NCBI GenBank assembly: GCA_021234155.1
Contig: JAJEKV010000024.1
Location: forward strand, 12,250,913-12,314,912
Direction: 5' to 3'
Origin: Isoetes taiwanensis
Lineage: Eukaryota > Streptophyta > Lycopodiopsida > Isoetales > Isoetaceae
Length of the DNA: 64,000 nt
Shown here: in pieces, positions 1-11,214 of the stretch
Numbering within the stretch: position 1 is the stretch's first letter
How the letters are laid out: each line of letters begins with the position of its first letter
Translations under genes and position numbers: made by a program
The notes under the pieces: model-generated
Databases searched by the model: none
The model's input: the letters and a program-made list of their open reading frames with translations, nothing else
What the model was told of the DNA's origin: nothing

Positions 1-679
1 AAGGGACACAAAGCTCTCGTCAAGATACAAAAAATAACTGGAAATCTAATGCATGAACATGGAAGCAGCGAAAACACTAGAAACATAGAAGCAAGAGCAA
101 CACGGGGCAAAGAGAACCTAAGTGACAATCACCTAGAATCGTCAAAATCTATAGACAAATAGAAACCACGGACTCGAAAGCACAAACTACTGGGGAAACT
201 AGGAATAATGGAATGAGCGAACGGGGCTAACAAACCGGGACTAATGAAGCAATGGCGAATGGATGGACCAATATAACAAGCAAGTTCAAAGAAAGACGAA
301 AAACTAGAACAAGAATACTAAGCAGCTTAGTGGAGAAACCTAGAGAAAAAGCAGCCGAGCCGAGGTCAAGATGGTAAACTAAGGGGCAGCGCGAATAAGA
401 TACGGAGTCTAAAAAGCCAGAAGGACACAAAAGGTTATGGAACGAGGTGACACGAAGCACATGAAATGTAGAAGCCAAAGGGAGAAACAAGCCTACAAAG
501 GTCAAAGTAACAAAATGAAACAGTGTATGATAAGAAGCTGAAGGGAAATGTGGAGCAAGTAAAAGAACGAGAAGAGAGGAGCAAGTAAGGAATTGCCAGA
601 GCAGCAAAACAATATAGTGCAGAAAATGATAAATGGAGAAAGGGGACAACCAAGGTAATAGAAAATTGGAACGAACAAG

Positions 680-719
680 GCAGAAGGGGCAGAGGAGTGG
701 CAGAAGGGGCAGAGGAGTG
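680..719. repeat. 20-bp perfect tandem duplication
   Basis: The unit gcagaaggggcagaggagtg occurs twice head to tail at 680-699 and 700-719 without a mismatch. It lies within the purine-rich tract and has no coding significance that I can see. Confidence 0.85.
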
Positions 720-3560
720 CCAGAGTACTGGAACAAGGAACGAGACCAAGGAATCAACGACCTCAAAGGACACTAGGGAGAAGGCGAACAAACATGATTG
801 AAAGACCTAGAGCATAACACTAAAGAAACTACTGGAAAAATGTCCAACAAAGGAAAAACGAAGAACGAAAGAAACGGGACAAGAGGAGCAAAAAAAATCT
901 TCGCAATGCAAAAATGGATAACACTAAAAATACAAAGTAGAAAAAGAGAAACCAAACAAATGACATGCCACAGAAAATGATATGCAATGCAGAAGCGCAA
1001 TAAAATAGTAAGAGCACACAAGATAAAGCAAACAAAGCAACAATGTAGCGAAAATGGGAGCCTAAGAAAAATAAAACGACCAAATATTAAAGGAAGAACT
1101 AGACATTAGAGTACCAGATACTAGAAGACCCTCGAAAATTCCACGAGGGTGTCAAAACTGGATGAGGGACGAGGCAAACAAGACAGCTAGAGCGAGTTGA
1201 GGAATTCTAACAAAAGAAGAAAATAGAGCAAAGGTGCACATAAATGCCAAAAGATGCACATGAATGATAAATTATATCAAGTCGACCAATGTAAAGAACA
1301 TAGAAACATAGAAACCAGAGTAAAAGAGCAAAGAATGCTCAGGTGATAATTCTACAGAGCACTTAAAAATATAAAAATCACTCACAAAGTACTAACGAAG
1401 CAGAACAAAGGAATTAAAGGCACAAAGTACATGGGCAAAATAAAACTAATAGAATTAAAAGAGCAAGCAAACGAAAAAGCAAATTGAAACTATTGAAGCG
1501 ACTGGAAAAATCACATCGAGAAACAAAAGGACAGATCAATATAACTAAATAAGTTCATAGGAATACAAAGTAACTGACATTAAGAGGCAAATAGTACACT
1601 GTAGAGCAAAAGGGCATCCGTAAAGGGATAGCTGCAGCAATGGGATGCAAAAAGATGTCTATGCCGAGTGAATCAACTAGAACCAAGAGCTACCAACATG
1701 GGACAAATGGGCAAAGGCACAAAGGAATAACCTACCTGCATGAAGCAAAAATTGACACGAAGCAAAATACTAAATGAATTACAAGAGCCAATAGAACAAA
1801 TGGCTTAACGAAGTGAAAGGAACAAATCAAGCAAAAGGACCAAAAAAGAAACAAAGACATTGAAACAAACCTACGACAAAAAAAGAAACCATGTAATACA
1901 AACATCATCACCCAGATGTATATGACCAAAAAAATGGAACAAACATACCATGTTGAAGACCAAAAAGAGACTAAACTAAACTATAGAGAGCCCAAGAATT
2001 GACGAGATGAAAATATCGAATGTGAACGCGTCATTCATGACGAACCCGGGGTATGATCAAACTCAAGAGGAGTAATGAAGTCAACGAATAGAGGACAATC
2101 ATATAGCCAAAAAATCTAAATCAAAATTAAAACATGATCGAGATTGTTTGTGATGAAATGTGGATGATTGGTCATGAACCAACGGTTGACAAAAATGTAG
2201 AACAGGACATTCATCAAAAATACAAGTAACTAACTATAGCAAAAATGATGGCATAGAGATCCCAAACCCCATACAAGCATGTGCAATGCCACTTGTAATA
2301 ATGCCTAAGCACTCTCTTAGCACTTTGTGGATCAACACCCTAAGCTAAAAGCACAAACTCGATAAGAACTCTAGAGAAGATGAAAACCTATCCTATACTA
2401 CGATCTAGTCAAAATGAGATTAAACATGCCAAACCTCAGCCTAAATTTATCCACAAAAATGACAAGGAAAGAAAGTGCGGAATCTAACAAAGACACAAGG
2501 GAACTAGATGAAAAATGTCAGAAAATCGCCTCATTATGCATAGACACATATATGGGACCCATGCATAGATTCGGAAATGAACAAATAGACAAAGTAAATA
2601 GGAGAGACTAACTTATGGAAATGAAAATATGCATGTGTGTGTACCCAACATAAATGCATTAACATGAGCATGAAAATTGGAAATAAACATGCACAGGGAC
2701 CAATTAGATAGGAGAAAGTGAGCCTACAAGAAATGAAAGCATGCATATGCACGTATAATGACGATGGGACCCATGGGGCAAATGTACTTACTTGGTATAA
2801 CATGACTCACGAGTCCAGAATAATCTCTGACAATGTTCGTGGTATAAGGTGTAAAACAATGTAAAACAGATGGAGCTAAAAACAAGATTGTAGGAGCAAC
2901 CCAGAACAAAGGGAATAAGCATGACAATCAAAAAAGAAGCTAACATGACTAAAAAAAAAAACAAATGGATGAATATACAAAATTTTGAATCATTGCCAGG
3001 ATGCATGCCACATTGCAAAGAGCATACATGCACCACCCCTCGCTAGGCATCTAGCCAATTAGAACAAGCGCCACACAAGCATCAAGATGCCTACTAACAT
3101 GCAAAGTGCATAGCCATAAACACCCATGCTGATGACAAGGGGACAAAAAACCCATGCATAATGATCCAATGCAATGTCAACTGTTGTAAAAATCTACATA
3201 TAACGGCTTTGCATAAGGAGATGATGAAAGCACATTTAAAGGGATATATAAGCCTATGAATTTCAAGAGAAAAGGAAAATGTCATGTCATGTTTAATGCG
3301 ACAAGGACAAACAAGGATCTATGGAAAAACAAAACTCGATTTCATTCTCATGAGAGAAAGAACATGCATAAAAGAAACAATCTAATGGAAATGCAGATCC
3401 ATACGAGCGACCCGAGAGAAGAAGAAAAAATGTTTAAACAAACAAAAAGGGGGCAAATGCATGGATTGAACAACCAAAAAAGGCAACCACAACGATTCTT
3501 AAACGTACAAAAAGACAAAAATAAGGATTTGAACAAAATGGCAATGTCTTTGGAAGCAAC

Positions 3561-3648
3561 GAGCAAAAAAAGCAAGTGCAAGGATTCGAACTTCTAACAC
3601 AATGGGAGCAAAAAAGCAAGTGCAAGGATTCGAACTTCTAACACAATG
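3561..3648. repeat. 44-bp tandem duplication containing a B-box-like word
   Basis: Two near-identical 44-bp units follow one another (aggattcgaa at 3581 and again at 3625). On the minus strand each unit contains gttcgaatcc, which matches the core of the RNA polymerase III B box. No convincing A box lies at tRNA-like spacing, so I do not call a tRNA or SINE. Confidence 0.75.
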
Positions 3649-5179
3649 GGAAAAAACCATGCATCTCTACCAACAAGTCACAAAGATTACTATGAAAAGA
3701 AATACTCAAATCAATTATCTAAAAGCCAATTCCGAACACTATTTATGCTCGCATGTCGTGTGGGGGAGAGAACGAACCTGTGGTGGTAGAAGACGAAACT
3801 TCGAGCCGGCCTTTGTAGGATTAGAACCCGAGCTCGTGTCCACATAATTAGAACCCGAGCTCCGGACTTACACAAGAGATGATTGTATGGTCTGCAAACC
3901 CACCAAAAAACAAAAAATGAAGAAAGAAGAGTCCAAGAATGAAGAGCCATGACCGAAATTAACATCGCAAGTCCGGCATTACCCGCCGCCATGTGTTGGA
4001 TATTGGGCATCAAATAATCGACTAGAAATAAAATGGCGTAAGAATATAGACTTCCGATGGCAAAGATCTAGATGAGGCTTCTTGGATGATGTCGGATGAA
4101 TGAACCGGCATGGGGCGAATCCCGAGCCCAAGGGGCCACCGTCGTCCGAGTGAAATCTGCAATTAGAAACTAGTAGAATAGAATCTGCAGGAGGCCACGT
4201 TACACCGTGGAAGGCAAAATCATAACAACGATGAAGCATCTACCAATTGCACAAAATATAGCAAGACCGAGACAACTCAAATTCAATGCAAGCTTCCATA
4301 TCTATCCCGCCAAGCCGAATAAGACTATTCTATTGACCCAAGCTCAAAATCGAGGCGAAGAAGAAAACATAAAAATTTTAATCGATAAAAGACAAACCTT
4401 CCCCGTGTATGGCGGATCTCCAACCATCATGTCATGCCATCGCGATCGACATCATAGCTCCATCATGCGGCCGCATCAAAACTATGAACAGGCCGAACCC
4501 CGTTATTTTGAAACCATCCGATGCATGCATTCTTAAGCGAATAATATTGGCATAGGCTCGATCCAAGACGACCACGGACAAAAACAAAGGATGGAATCAA
4601 CCCAAGCCAAAGAAGACCTACCAAAAATCGAGGATTTAGTTGCTTTGCAAGAAACAGGCATACGAGAACAAAGGGTTTATCTATCAATCCGCTCAATCAC
4701 TCTAAACCAAGTAGGGTAGGCGGTCGGGCAGGAAAGGAAAAGGCAAAAAGGGGTTTCAGGCGACAACGGAATGGCCACAAAGAAAAAAAAATCAATCGAC
4801 GAAAAACTAAAGCCCCAAAACGTTTCAAAAATCCATGCCACAAAGATAAAGAAGAGAATAGCAACTTATCTAGAAAAATCGCCCATATTGTTGAAGAACG
4901 ATTCGCTGTCGAATCTTGGCAACAAGATCGACGAGTTTCCTCTGCACATTCTTAATCCGCCTAGGCTGCCTAAGCCAAGATTGTAACAAATGATTAGATG
5001 CTCAACGAATAGGTAGACACGACAGGGAGAAGCTAACAGAAACAAAATAGAATAGGAATAGGGTAGAGAAACTGATAGGATAGAGAAGAAGGAGAAACTA
5101 GCTCAAGAGAACGCCGATGATAGAACAATGAAGAGAGGATGAATAAATAGGAGGAGTGACAAAGGGACGTCCCCATCCA

Positions 5180-5225
5180 AGGAATGTCGGTTCTATTGCT
5201 GTCGCAATAGAACCGTGGCATTCCT
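5180..5225. repeat. Imperfect hairpin with an 11-bp perfect core
   Basis: ggttctattgc (5189-5199) pairs with gcaatagaacc (5204-5214) across a 4-base loop. The outer arms aggaatg and cattcct (5180-5186, 5219-5225) pair again after a small internal bulge. The hairpin lies at the right edge of the A-rich tract and could be the end of a fold-back element, but no duplicated target was found. Confidence 0.6.
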
Positions 5226-5270
5226 GAGACCATAGACCATACCCCTAAAACAACTGAATGGGTTATTATA
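5226..5270 (+). repeat. Fragment of a dispersed repeat also seen at 57.6-58.0 kb
   Basis: This stretch (catagaccat followed by ccctaaaacaa and aatgggttattata) matches, with a few substitutions, the 5' part of the tandem SINE-like units at 57651 and 57915. It is the only piece of that unit here; the tRNA-like part is absent. Confidence 0.6.
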
Positions 5271-5587
5271 AGTTATTATAAAAGGGGGGGGGAGGGTGGA
5301 GGGGCATAGACTCAGTAGAGATAAAATGTTTTTATTATCCACGGTGACCAATCAGCCTATGGGACCAATAAGAAAGCACATTAGACTTATTACTATCCGC
5401 ATTAAAAAAACCCCACTTCAAAAGGTTTTTAAGGGAAAAACTGTGGCAGTAATAAGAGTGATGTCAAACTACAAATACACATATTGTATAACTCATATAC
5501 AAGTCAGGCAGAGTGTTCGGGACATAGCTAATCCTGCACATCCATGATCTTCTGAAGATATGATTCCAACATTCATATTGAAGCCGT

Positions 5588-5735
5588 GCTCAGTATCATA
5601 TGTAGCGGCTGACCAGGTCTGATCAACTTAGCATAGCGTGCCTGGATTCCGGATAGCTTTGGCTCAGTATCATATGTAGCGGCTGGCCAGGTCTGATCAA
5701 CTTAGCATAGCGTGCCCGGATTCCGGATAGCTTTG
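5588..5735. repeat. 74-bp tandem duplication within a coding-like relic
   Basis: The 74-bp unit beginning gctcagtatcatatgtagc occurs at 5588-5661 and 5662-5735 with two substitutions. On the minus strand the sequence from about 5850 into the first unit reads as an open frame of about 45 codons with a natural-looking composition (it includes GFVDAAKGKPLRMNAMRFK), ending at a stop inside the duplicated unit. I do not recognise the protein. It may be a captured exon or gene relic. Confidence 0.6.
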
Positions 5736-6301
5736 AAACGCATAGCATTCATCCTCAACGGCTTCCCTTTAGCAGCATCGACAAAACCTATCATGTCGTG
5801 GCTTTCCAACTCATCTCCTTGTCTCAATTCAGAAACAGTATGCTGTGTGTGAATCGAGGCAACATCTGTGCCTTTTCACAGCATATGGCAGGTAGCGTTG
5901 CGGACTCCATTCCAATGTGGGGTTTATGTGGTGCTGATAATGTGCTATCTTGACAGAATGTTCGCATCCCAGAGCTTGCTGAGAAAGCAAGCATCAAGGT
6001 ACTGCCTCAAGATGTGGCGATCTGCCTCTGTTTGCACCTATATGCACATGTGCTTTTGCACATTCCATCTAGTAAGACATTGAGCTCGCTTTTCCTTACA
6101 ATAGGCCTTGAGGTAGTGTGGCCTCATTGTCACAGTATAAGCAAGGCTAGGAAGACGAGCATCATCCATAGTATCTACCGTCTAAAAGTAGACGATGTGC
6201 TGATCAAGGGCCGTCCTCTAAAGGGGTAAGAAACATGTCCCCTACAACAACATTTGATATGGGACCATGGACTTCATCCCTAGCGCCCGACAGGGAATAA
6301 A

Positions 6302-6870
6302 TTACTAATCACATATTTCTTATTAGCTAGAATGGCTTTGGCTAAACTTGCTCGATATTAATCCCAAAACTTTATGTGGTTTAGCTAAACTCTACACATT
6401 TTTCCTCGCATACTTTCTAGCGTTTAGCTAAACTAACCCAAATATCATCCCAAAAATTTCTATGTTGTGGCCAACAGAAAATATTAAGCCAAACTACTAT
6501 ACTTTTTTCAATTGTTTCGACTTATTTTAGTCATTTTCTTTGTGAAAACATTTTAAAATAATGCTAACTAGCAAAGTCTAGGACTCAAATTAATTCGTAA
6601 TGCTAGAAACTAAACTACTAATCATATATTTCATATAAACTAGAATGATGTTAGCTAAACTAGCCCGAAATTCATTCTAAGAGTTCCTATGGTTTAGCTA
6701 AACAATACAAACTTTCACTCTCTTACTTTCTAGCATTTGGCTAAAGAGCTCCAGGGTTGGTGTAGTCCCGAAAAAAGTTAAGCTAAAATTATTATTTTTT
6801 TCCCAATTTTTTCCATTTACTTTAGCCAATTTTTTTTGAAAATGTGCTAAAAAATTGCCAAATAGCTAAG
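6302..6870. repeat. Diverged tandem repeat, about 313-bp period, rich in TTAGCTAAAC
   Basis: An AT-rich unit starting ttactaatcacatatttc at 6302 recurs in diverged form (ctactaatcatatatttc) at 6615. The two stay alignable through the repeated word tttagctaaac or variants. Neither copy has a reading frame of interest. The unit may be an old non-autonomous element duplicated in tandem. Confidence 0.6.
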
Positions 6871-6892
6871 TTTAGCCCTTAAATTATTCCAT

Positions 6893-7330
6893 GGTGCCCG
6901 AGCCAAGAAGGCTTTCTGCACCTGCTCCAAGTCATTCTACGTAGCGAGGGATACACTGGGCCCAGATCTCAACCTCATAAAAAAGGAGAGGCTCCACCAA
7001 GGCCCTAAAAAAGTGTGACTGATGGACCCAATCATACAACTCCATTCTATATCTGTTGTTCTGCATTACATATAGCGCCTTCCAGCCCGTTGTCGCTTAT
7101 AGATGGATGGAAGAGTTCCACTGCATAGTAGAGAGGAACTCCACTCCTAAATACTTGTAAGCGGGTGCCACTTCCACATTTTGCCTTCGATGATTGAAGG
7201 AAGGGGCCTTGGCTGACGTGAGGATGATATGAGGACCAACTTAGTCTTGGCCAAGTTGTTGCGCACATAAAAGAGAGAGTGCATCCTTGGCGGACCCTGA
7301 TACTGCTATCGAATGTTTGGCTTGTAGATG
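6893..7330 (-). pseudogene. LINE reverse transcriptase relic (C-terminal part)
   Basis: Read on the minus strand, the segment encodes a broken protein with the landmark VEV..YKYLG near 7170. It continues into a Trp- and Tyr-rich stretch that includes VEPLLFYEVEIWAQ, the conserved region downstream of the reverse transcriptase catalytic core in this kind of LINE. The same VEV..YKYLG landmark occurs in the LINE at 9100-13678 (about 10180), so both belong to related families. In-frame stops and frame breaks show it is dead. The 5' parts (endonuclease and RT core) are missing. Confidence 0.6.
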
Positions 7331-7363
7331 CAATCGGCTGGACTAGAGAAAAAATAAGCACGT

Positions 7364-7590
7364 TACGCCATTGGTTGCATTGGTTATAGATCCATATTAG
7401 GAGATTGAATTATTTTGGTAAAGGCTGGAGTCTCTAAACCTTAGTTGGACCTATATTTCATATTTCAAAATCATGGCACCCTCAATCATGAATGAACATA
7501 ATCAAAACGAGAGGCACCCAGAGGCCTCAACATACTGTCCGAGTCGTAGGATGGACGAATGATCGAAGTAGTCCAAAAAGGTGATTTGTT
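7364..7590 (+). repeat. Diverged SINE-like repeat copy
   Basis: The stretch parallels the repeat at 57990-58285. It contains a degraded counterpart of the tRNA-like head (ggttatagatccatattaggag followed by tattttggta) and a better preserved tail (caatcatgaatgaacataatc, then gagaggcacccagaggc). The RNA polymerase III boxes are no longer intact. The tail is joined directly to the Rep-like coding relic, and the tail-plus-coding unit has been multiplied. Confidence 0.5.
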
Positions 7591-8425
7591 TGGTTTAATT
7601 TTGGAACTGTATTGCTCTCATGGTAAGGAACATTGGTTGGTTGAAGGAAGAACACTAGCAACATTTACAAGGCAGGATATAAGTGATGCACTTAATAAAT
7701 TGAAAAATGGCAACGCAATTGACTCCCAAATTCTATCTGGCTTGCTAGACCGTGTTGGCAGCATATTGGCTGAGCTGGTCTGGTCTGCTTCTTGGTGTCG
7801 AAAGGGGCGTTCTTTCCAAATTCAGCTCCCATTCTGCTGATAACATGACCCTCAATCATGGCACCCTCAATCATGAATGAATATAATCAAAATGAGAGGC
7901 ACCCAGAGGCCCCAACATACTGTCCAAGTCGTAGGATGAACGGATGATCGAAGTAGTCCAAAAAGGATGATTTGTTTGGTTTAATTTTGGAACTGTATTG
8001 CTCTCATGGTAAGGAACATTGGTTGGTTAAGGGAAGAACATGGCACCCTCAATCATGAATGAACATAATCAAAACGAGAGGCACCTAGAGGCCCCAATAT
8101 ACTGTCTGAGTCGTAGGATGGACGGATGATCGAAGTAGTCCAAAAAGGATGATTTGTTTGGTTTAATTTTGGAACTGTATTGCTCTCATGGTAAGGTACA
8201 TTGGTTGGTTAAGGAAAGAACATTACCAACATTTACAAGGCAGGATATAAGTGATGCACTTAATAAATTGAAAAATGGCAATACAATTGACTCCCAAATT
8301 CTATCTGGCTTGTTAGACCGTGTTGGCAGCATATTGGCTGAGCTGGTTTGGTCACGCTTCTTGGTGTCAAAAAGGATGTTCTTTCCAAATTCGGATCCCA
8401 ATCTGCTGATAACATGACCCAATCT
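7473..8425 (+). repeat. Three tandem units of SINE tail plus coding segment
   Basis: Unit 1 (about 7473-7856) and unit 3 (about 8040-8425) each contain the SINE tail followed by about 250 bases of the same coding segment. Unit 2 (about 7857-8039) has the same start but stops after ggttggttaagggaagaaca, so it is truncated. The units are very similar, with scattered substitutions and 1-base indels, which points to local tandem duplication followed by a deletion in the middle copy. Confidence 0.75.
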
Positions 8426-8983
8426 GCTGATAACATGATGTTTGCGTTGGTGATGGCGTCTCCTACCCATTCTTCTGCAGTCGGCAGCAACGCAAATGTA
8501 GGTATGTTCTAGGCCTTGTTTGTTGAGAATGTAGGATGCTAAAGAGGTTAGTCAGGCAGTCATTACCAGACTTTGGGCACACAATAGATAAAGAGGGGAG
8601 GCCTGTCGAGAGCGGAGCTCTTGCACTTGTGAGGTCCATGCAGCCAGACCAATTCGAGTGATGCTCATGCTATCTTCCATAACAGTACTTTCATCGAAAA
8701 CACGTCTGAGCAGTTGGAATTGGATGTGGAAAGTGTGAAACATAACCTTATGCTTTTGGCTAATGCCTTCCATCAATCAATTGGGAAGAGAAAGAAGAAA
8801 GACAGTCCCAAGAAACCTTGTGCTATTGTGATAAATGAGCATAATGCGAAGGATGAGTTGAAAAGGCAGAGGGATTTGCAGAGCAGCTGAGAAAGGAAGA
8901 GAAGGAAAAGAAACAAAGGGAGAGGCAGGAAGAACGTGAGAGATGCAAGTGGCAGAGAGCTGAGGCAAGGGAGAAGCAAAGGG
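7590..8983 (+). pseudogene. N-terminal and middle part of a Rep-like (HUH) protein gene, broken
   Basis: The units at 7590-7840 and 8154-8417 translate to a natural-looking segment (DISDALNKLKNG then SGLLDRVGSILAELVWS). From about 8530 the + strand continues with EVSQAVITRLWAHNR, then after a frame change ENTSEQLELDVESVKHNLML at about 8696, then IGKRKKKDSPKKPCAIVI. Another one-base shift near 8870 leads into a highly charged coiled-coil-like stretch (FAEQLRKEEKEKKQRE) that passes into the (GA)n tract coding Glu-Arg repeats. The gene continues after the inserted LINE at 13779. Several stops and frameshifts make it a pseudogene. I infer that all pieces belong to one protein because strand, order and junctions fit. 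The family assignment rests on the downstream HUH segment. Confidence 0.5.
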
Positions 8984-9102
<119 letters not shown>

Positions 9103-9149
9103 GAAATGAAATTTATTATTACGTCTTCGAGACCGCCAGGTCTATGAGA

Positions 9150-10220
9150 CGATTACATTGCACTCAAAATTATAAAATAAGTCATCCAAAGGCCCCTCGA
9201 GAAACAACACACCGGCTCCTCTACCTCAATCTCCGTCACCCTTTGTTGCTTCATCATGACCTCTCTACGGTTAAGAATGTCCATAATACAACCTCCAATG
9301 CATGAGCCTCGCCTTTGTCGAAAAGAAATCAACAAGCGAAATAGCATCACCCCCATGCTTGACCCGGATATCCTAATAGGCGACAAAAAAAAGCAAGACA
9401 TGGGCCTCATCTTCTACTACTCCCCGCATCACATACCGACAATGTCTAAGATCATGCGCAATGTCCCGCCCATCTCCTCGATCTCCACACCAAAGTCGGT
9501 GTGAGCTCAACCGTATTCTTGCGATTGCATGCCTAAGTTTCACGCGATATAGGTTCCCTAAGATACTGCGCTTCTTGCGAGAGATGGATTTATGTGAGCC
9601 TTATAATACTCTTTTTTTCACGAGGATGGCATACTCCATGACTTACTCAAGAAACTATCTCGAACCCAACCACTAATGTCCTCTTTGTGCATCTCCAAAT
9701 CTCAGTATGTTCATCCCCCACTTCATAAGCCATCCGCCTATATCTCGCACACACCAGCCTTTACTTCGGTTTCCTCTAAAGCAAGTCTAGGCAAGCTATT
9801 ATTCTAAGATATCATATAGAACTTTGCACATATAGCGCAGAGTCTCAAAAGAGCCTCAGCCTTCGAAAGTGGCATCATTCCACTTTCAACTAGCATCATG
9901 TCATATGGTGTTTGCATCTTTGTGCCCAACTCCGTATGAAAAAATTTCTTCTCCGTATCTTTTCCACTTTTGCCGCTTATCATTAGCAAGGCCTGGTCCC
10001 CGCACTTCACAAACCCATATAGCACAACCGTCGGACAAGCACCTTGTAGAGCATACGCTTCATCTCAAAATTCCATATCTCTGCATTCACACACTTCCTT
10101 TGCATAGCATACAACGCTTTTAGACCGCATTCACCCTATGTTCCACTCGCTTGATTCCAATTAGGACTCTTATCTACGGTTAGGCCCAAATATTTGTAAT
10201 TCTCTACCACTTCCACTTGC
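9150..10220 (-). pseudogene. LINE C-terminal region (degraded)
   Basis: On the minus strand this part follows the RT core. It carries the VEV..YKYLG landmark near 10180 and, near 9440, a remnant of the Cys/His end region (CRYVMRG followed by EDEAHVLL). It is interrupted by several stops and frame changes. The 3' non-coding end ends at 9100 with a repeated TTTCA tail. Confidence 0.55.
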
Positions 10221-11214
10221 CTATCCTTATAGTAGAATCGAACATGTTCCGCCTTTTTTGCCCCAAACACCACCGCCTTTGGTCTTATCTAGATTCACCC
10301 GCATGCCCTTATCCTCGCAAAATGCTTCAAGCACATCCAAATGCTTTTGCATCCCTTTGTATGCTCCTCGACAACAATACTACATCATCGAAGATATAAT
10401 AGAAGCATGAATACATACTCTCTCGAGAGCGTACCATCTCCCCATGTGCTCGCATTACCCACCCTTCAAGTTGGTCTATGAATAAGCCGAAAAGAGTAGG
10501 TGACAAAGGGACATCCTTGCTTTACTCCCATATTGCTTTCTACCATCTCATCACATAACTCCACAAAGGGGAATGACAGCTGCACTAGAACCTTGCCATA
10601 AAGCACACCTACCGCATGTCTGAGCTCAATCGGGATGTTCAGGTCTACCATTCTCTGCCACAAATTCCGCCTATTAACCATGTCGAAAGCTTTGCTAAAG
10701 TCTACAAAAGTAGCATACAGTGGTTTCTTCTTGCCGACTACTGAGTCCATCATAGCACGGAGAGTAACCAGGTGGTCAATTGTGGACTTTTTGGGTCTAA
10801 AGCCCGCTTGTCCAATGGCTCTAGCATTGTTATCCTCTGCCCAAGCACTTATCTTGCGCTCAAGGATAGAAGCGAATAATTTTGCATATAGACTGCCAAC
10901 CATAATAGTGCGGTAGTTACTTTCGATTGATACTTCCCCGATTTATGTAGCGGTACCACCCTATTCACTTGCCAGGATGTTGGAAAGCCATCTCTCAGTG
11001 CCATATTAAACATATCTACCAGCTTAATTGCTACTTCTTCTCCTGCCCATTTAAGCATTTCAGCCATAAGACCACAAGCGTCTGCAGCTTTGCCATTGGC
11101 AAGCCTTTTAAGCCCATCTTGCACATCAGCTAGAGTGAAAGCAAGTGTATCTGATATAGCATATGTGTCTTCATTTGCCTCCATCATAGCTTCTGCCTCA
11201 GGAACATTATACAC
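10220..11214 (-). pseudogene. LINE reverse transcriptase domain
   Basis: Two overlapping minus-strand frames (10849-11214 and 10466-10903) encode the reverse transcriptase. The first has NGKAADACGLMAEMLK (palm start, the NGKA.G...E block). The second has GQAGFRPKKSTIDHLVTLR, then ATFVDFSKAFDMVNR with the first catalytic Asp, then GVKQGCP. A one-base indel just after GVKQGCP shifts the frame, and the expected YADD box appears as a mutated FDDVVLLS near 10395. A further indel joins the two main frames near 10900. The enzyme once copied its own RNA at the nick; this copy cannot. Confidence 0.8.

Larger units (their letters stand above)
1..5170. other. A-rich, purine-skewed tract without a recognised gene
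   Basis: The + strand is very rich in A and poor in T: in a sampled 60-base line near 600, 31 bases are A and 8 are T, and purines make up about three quarters. The skew is strongest from 1 to about 3000 and fades by about 5200. All long reading frames here, on the minus strand, are Phe/Leu/Ser/Val-rich translations of this composition and show no domain. No tRNA, LTR or transposase was seen. A decayed retroelement with an A-rich sense strand is one possible origin, but nothing in the sequence proves it. Confidence 0.5.

Noticed and set aside
227-1083. Several minus-strand reading frames of 80-179 codons
   Set aside because: They are Phe/Leu/Ser-rich translations of the purine-rich + strand, overlap each other in different frames and have no domain.
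3561-3648. tRNA gene or SINE at the duplicated B-box-like word
   Set aside because: No A box at proper spacing and no cloverleaf pairing.
7692-8490. Minus-strand frames of 60-94 codons over the tandem units
   Set aside because: They are antisense shadows of the Rep-like coding segment, and their repetition follows the unit duplication.
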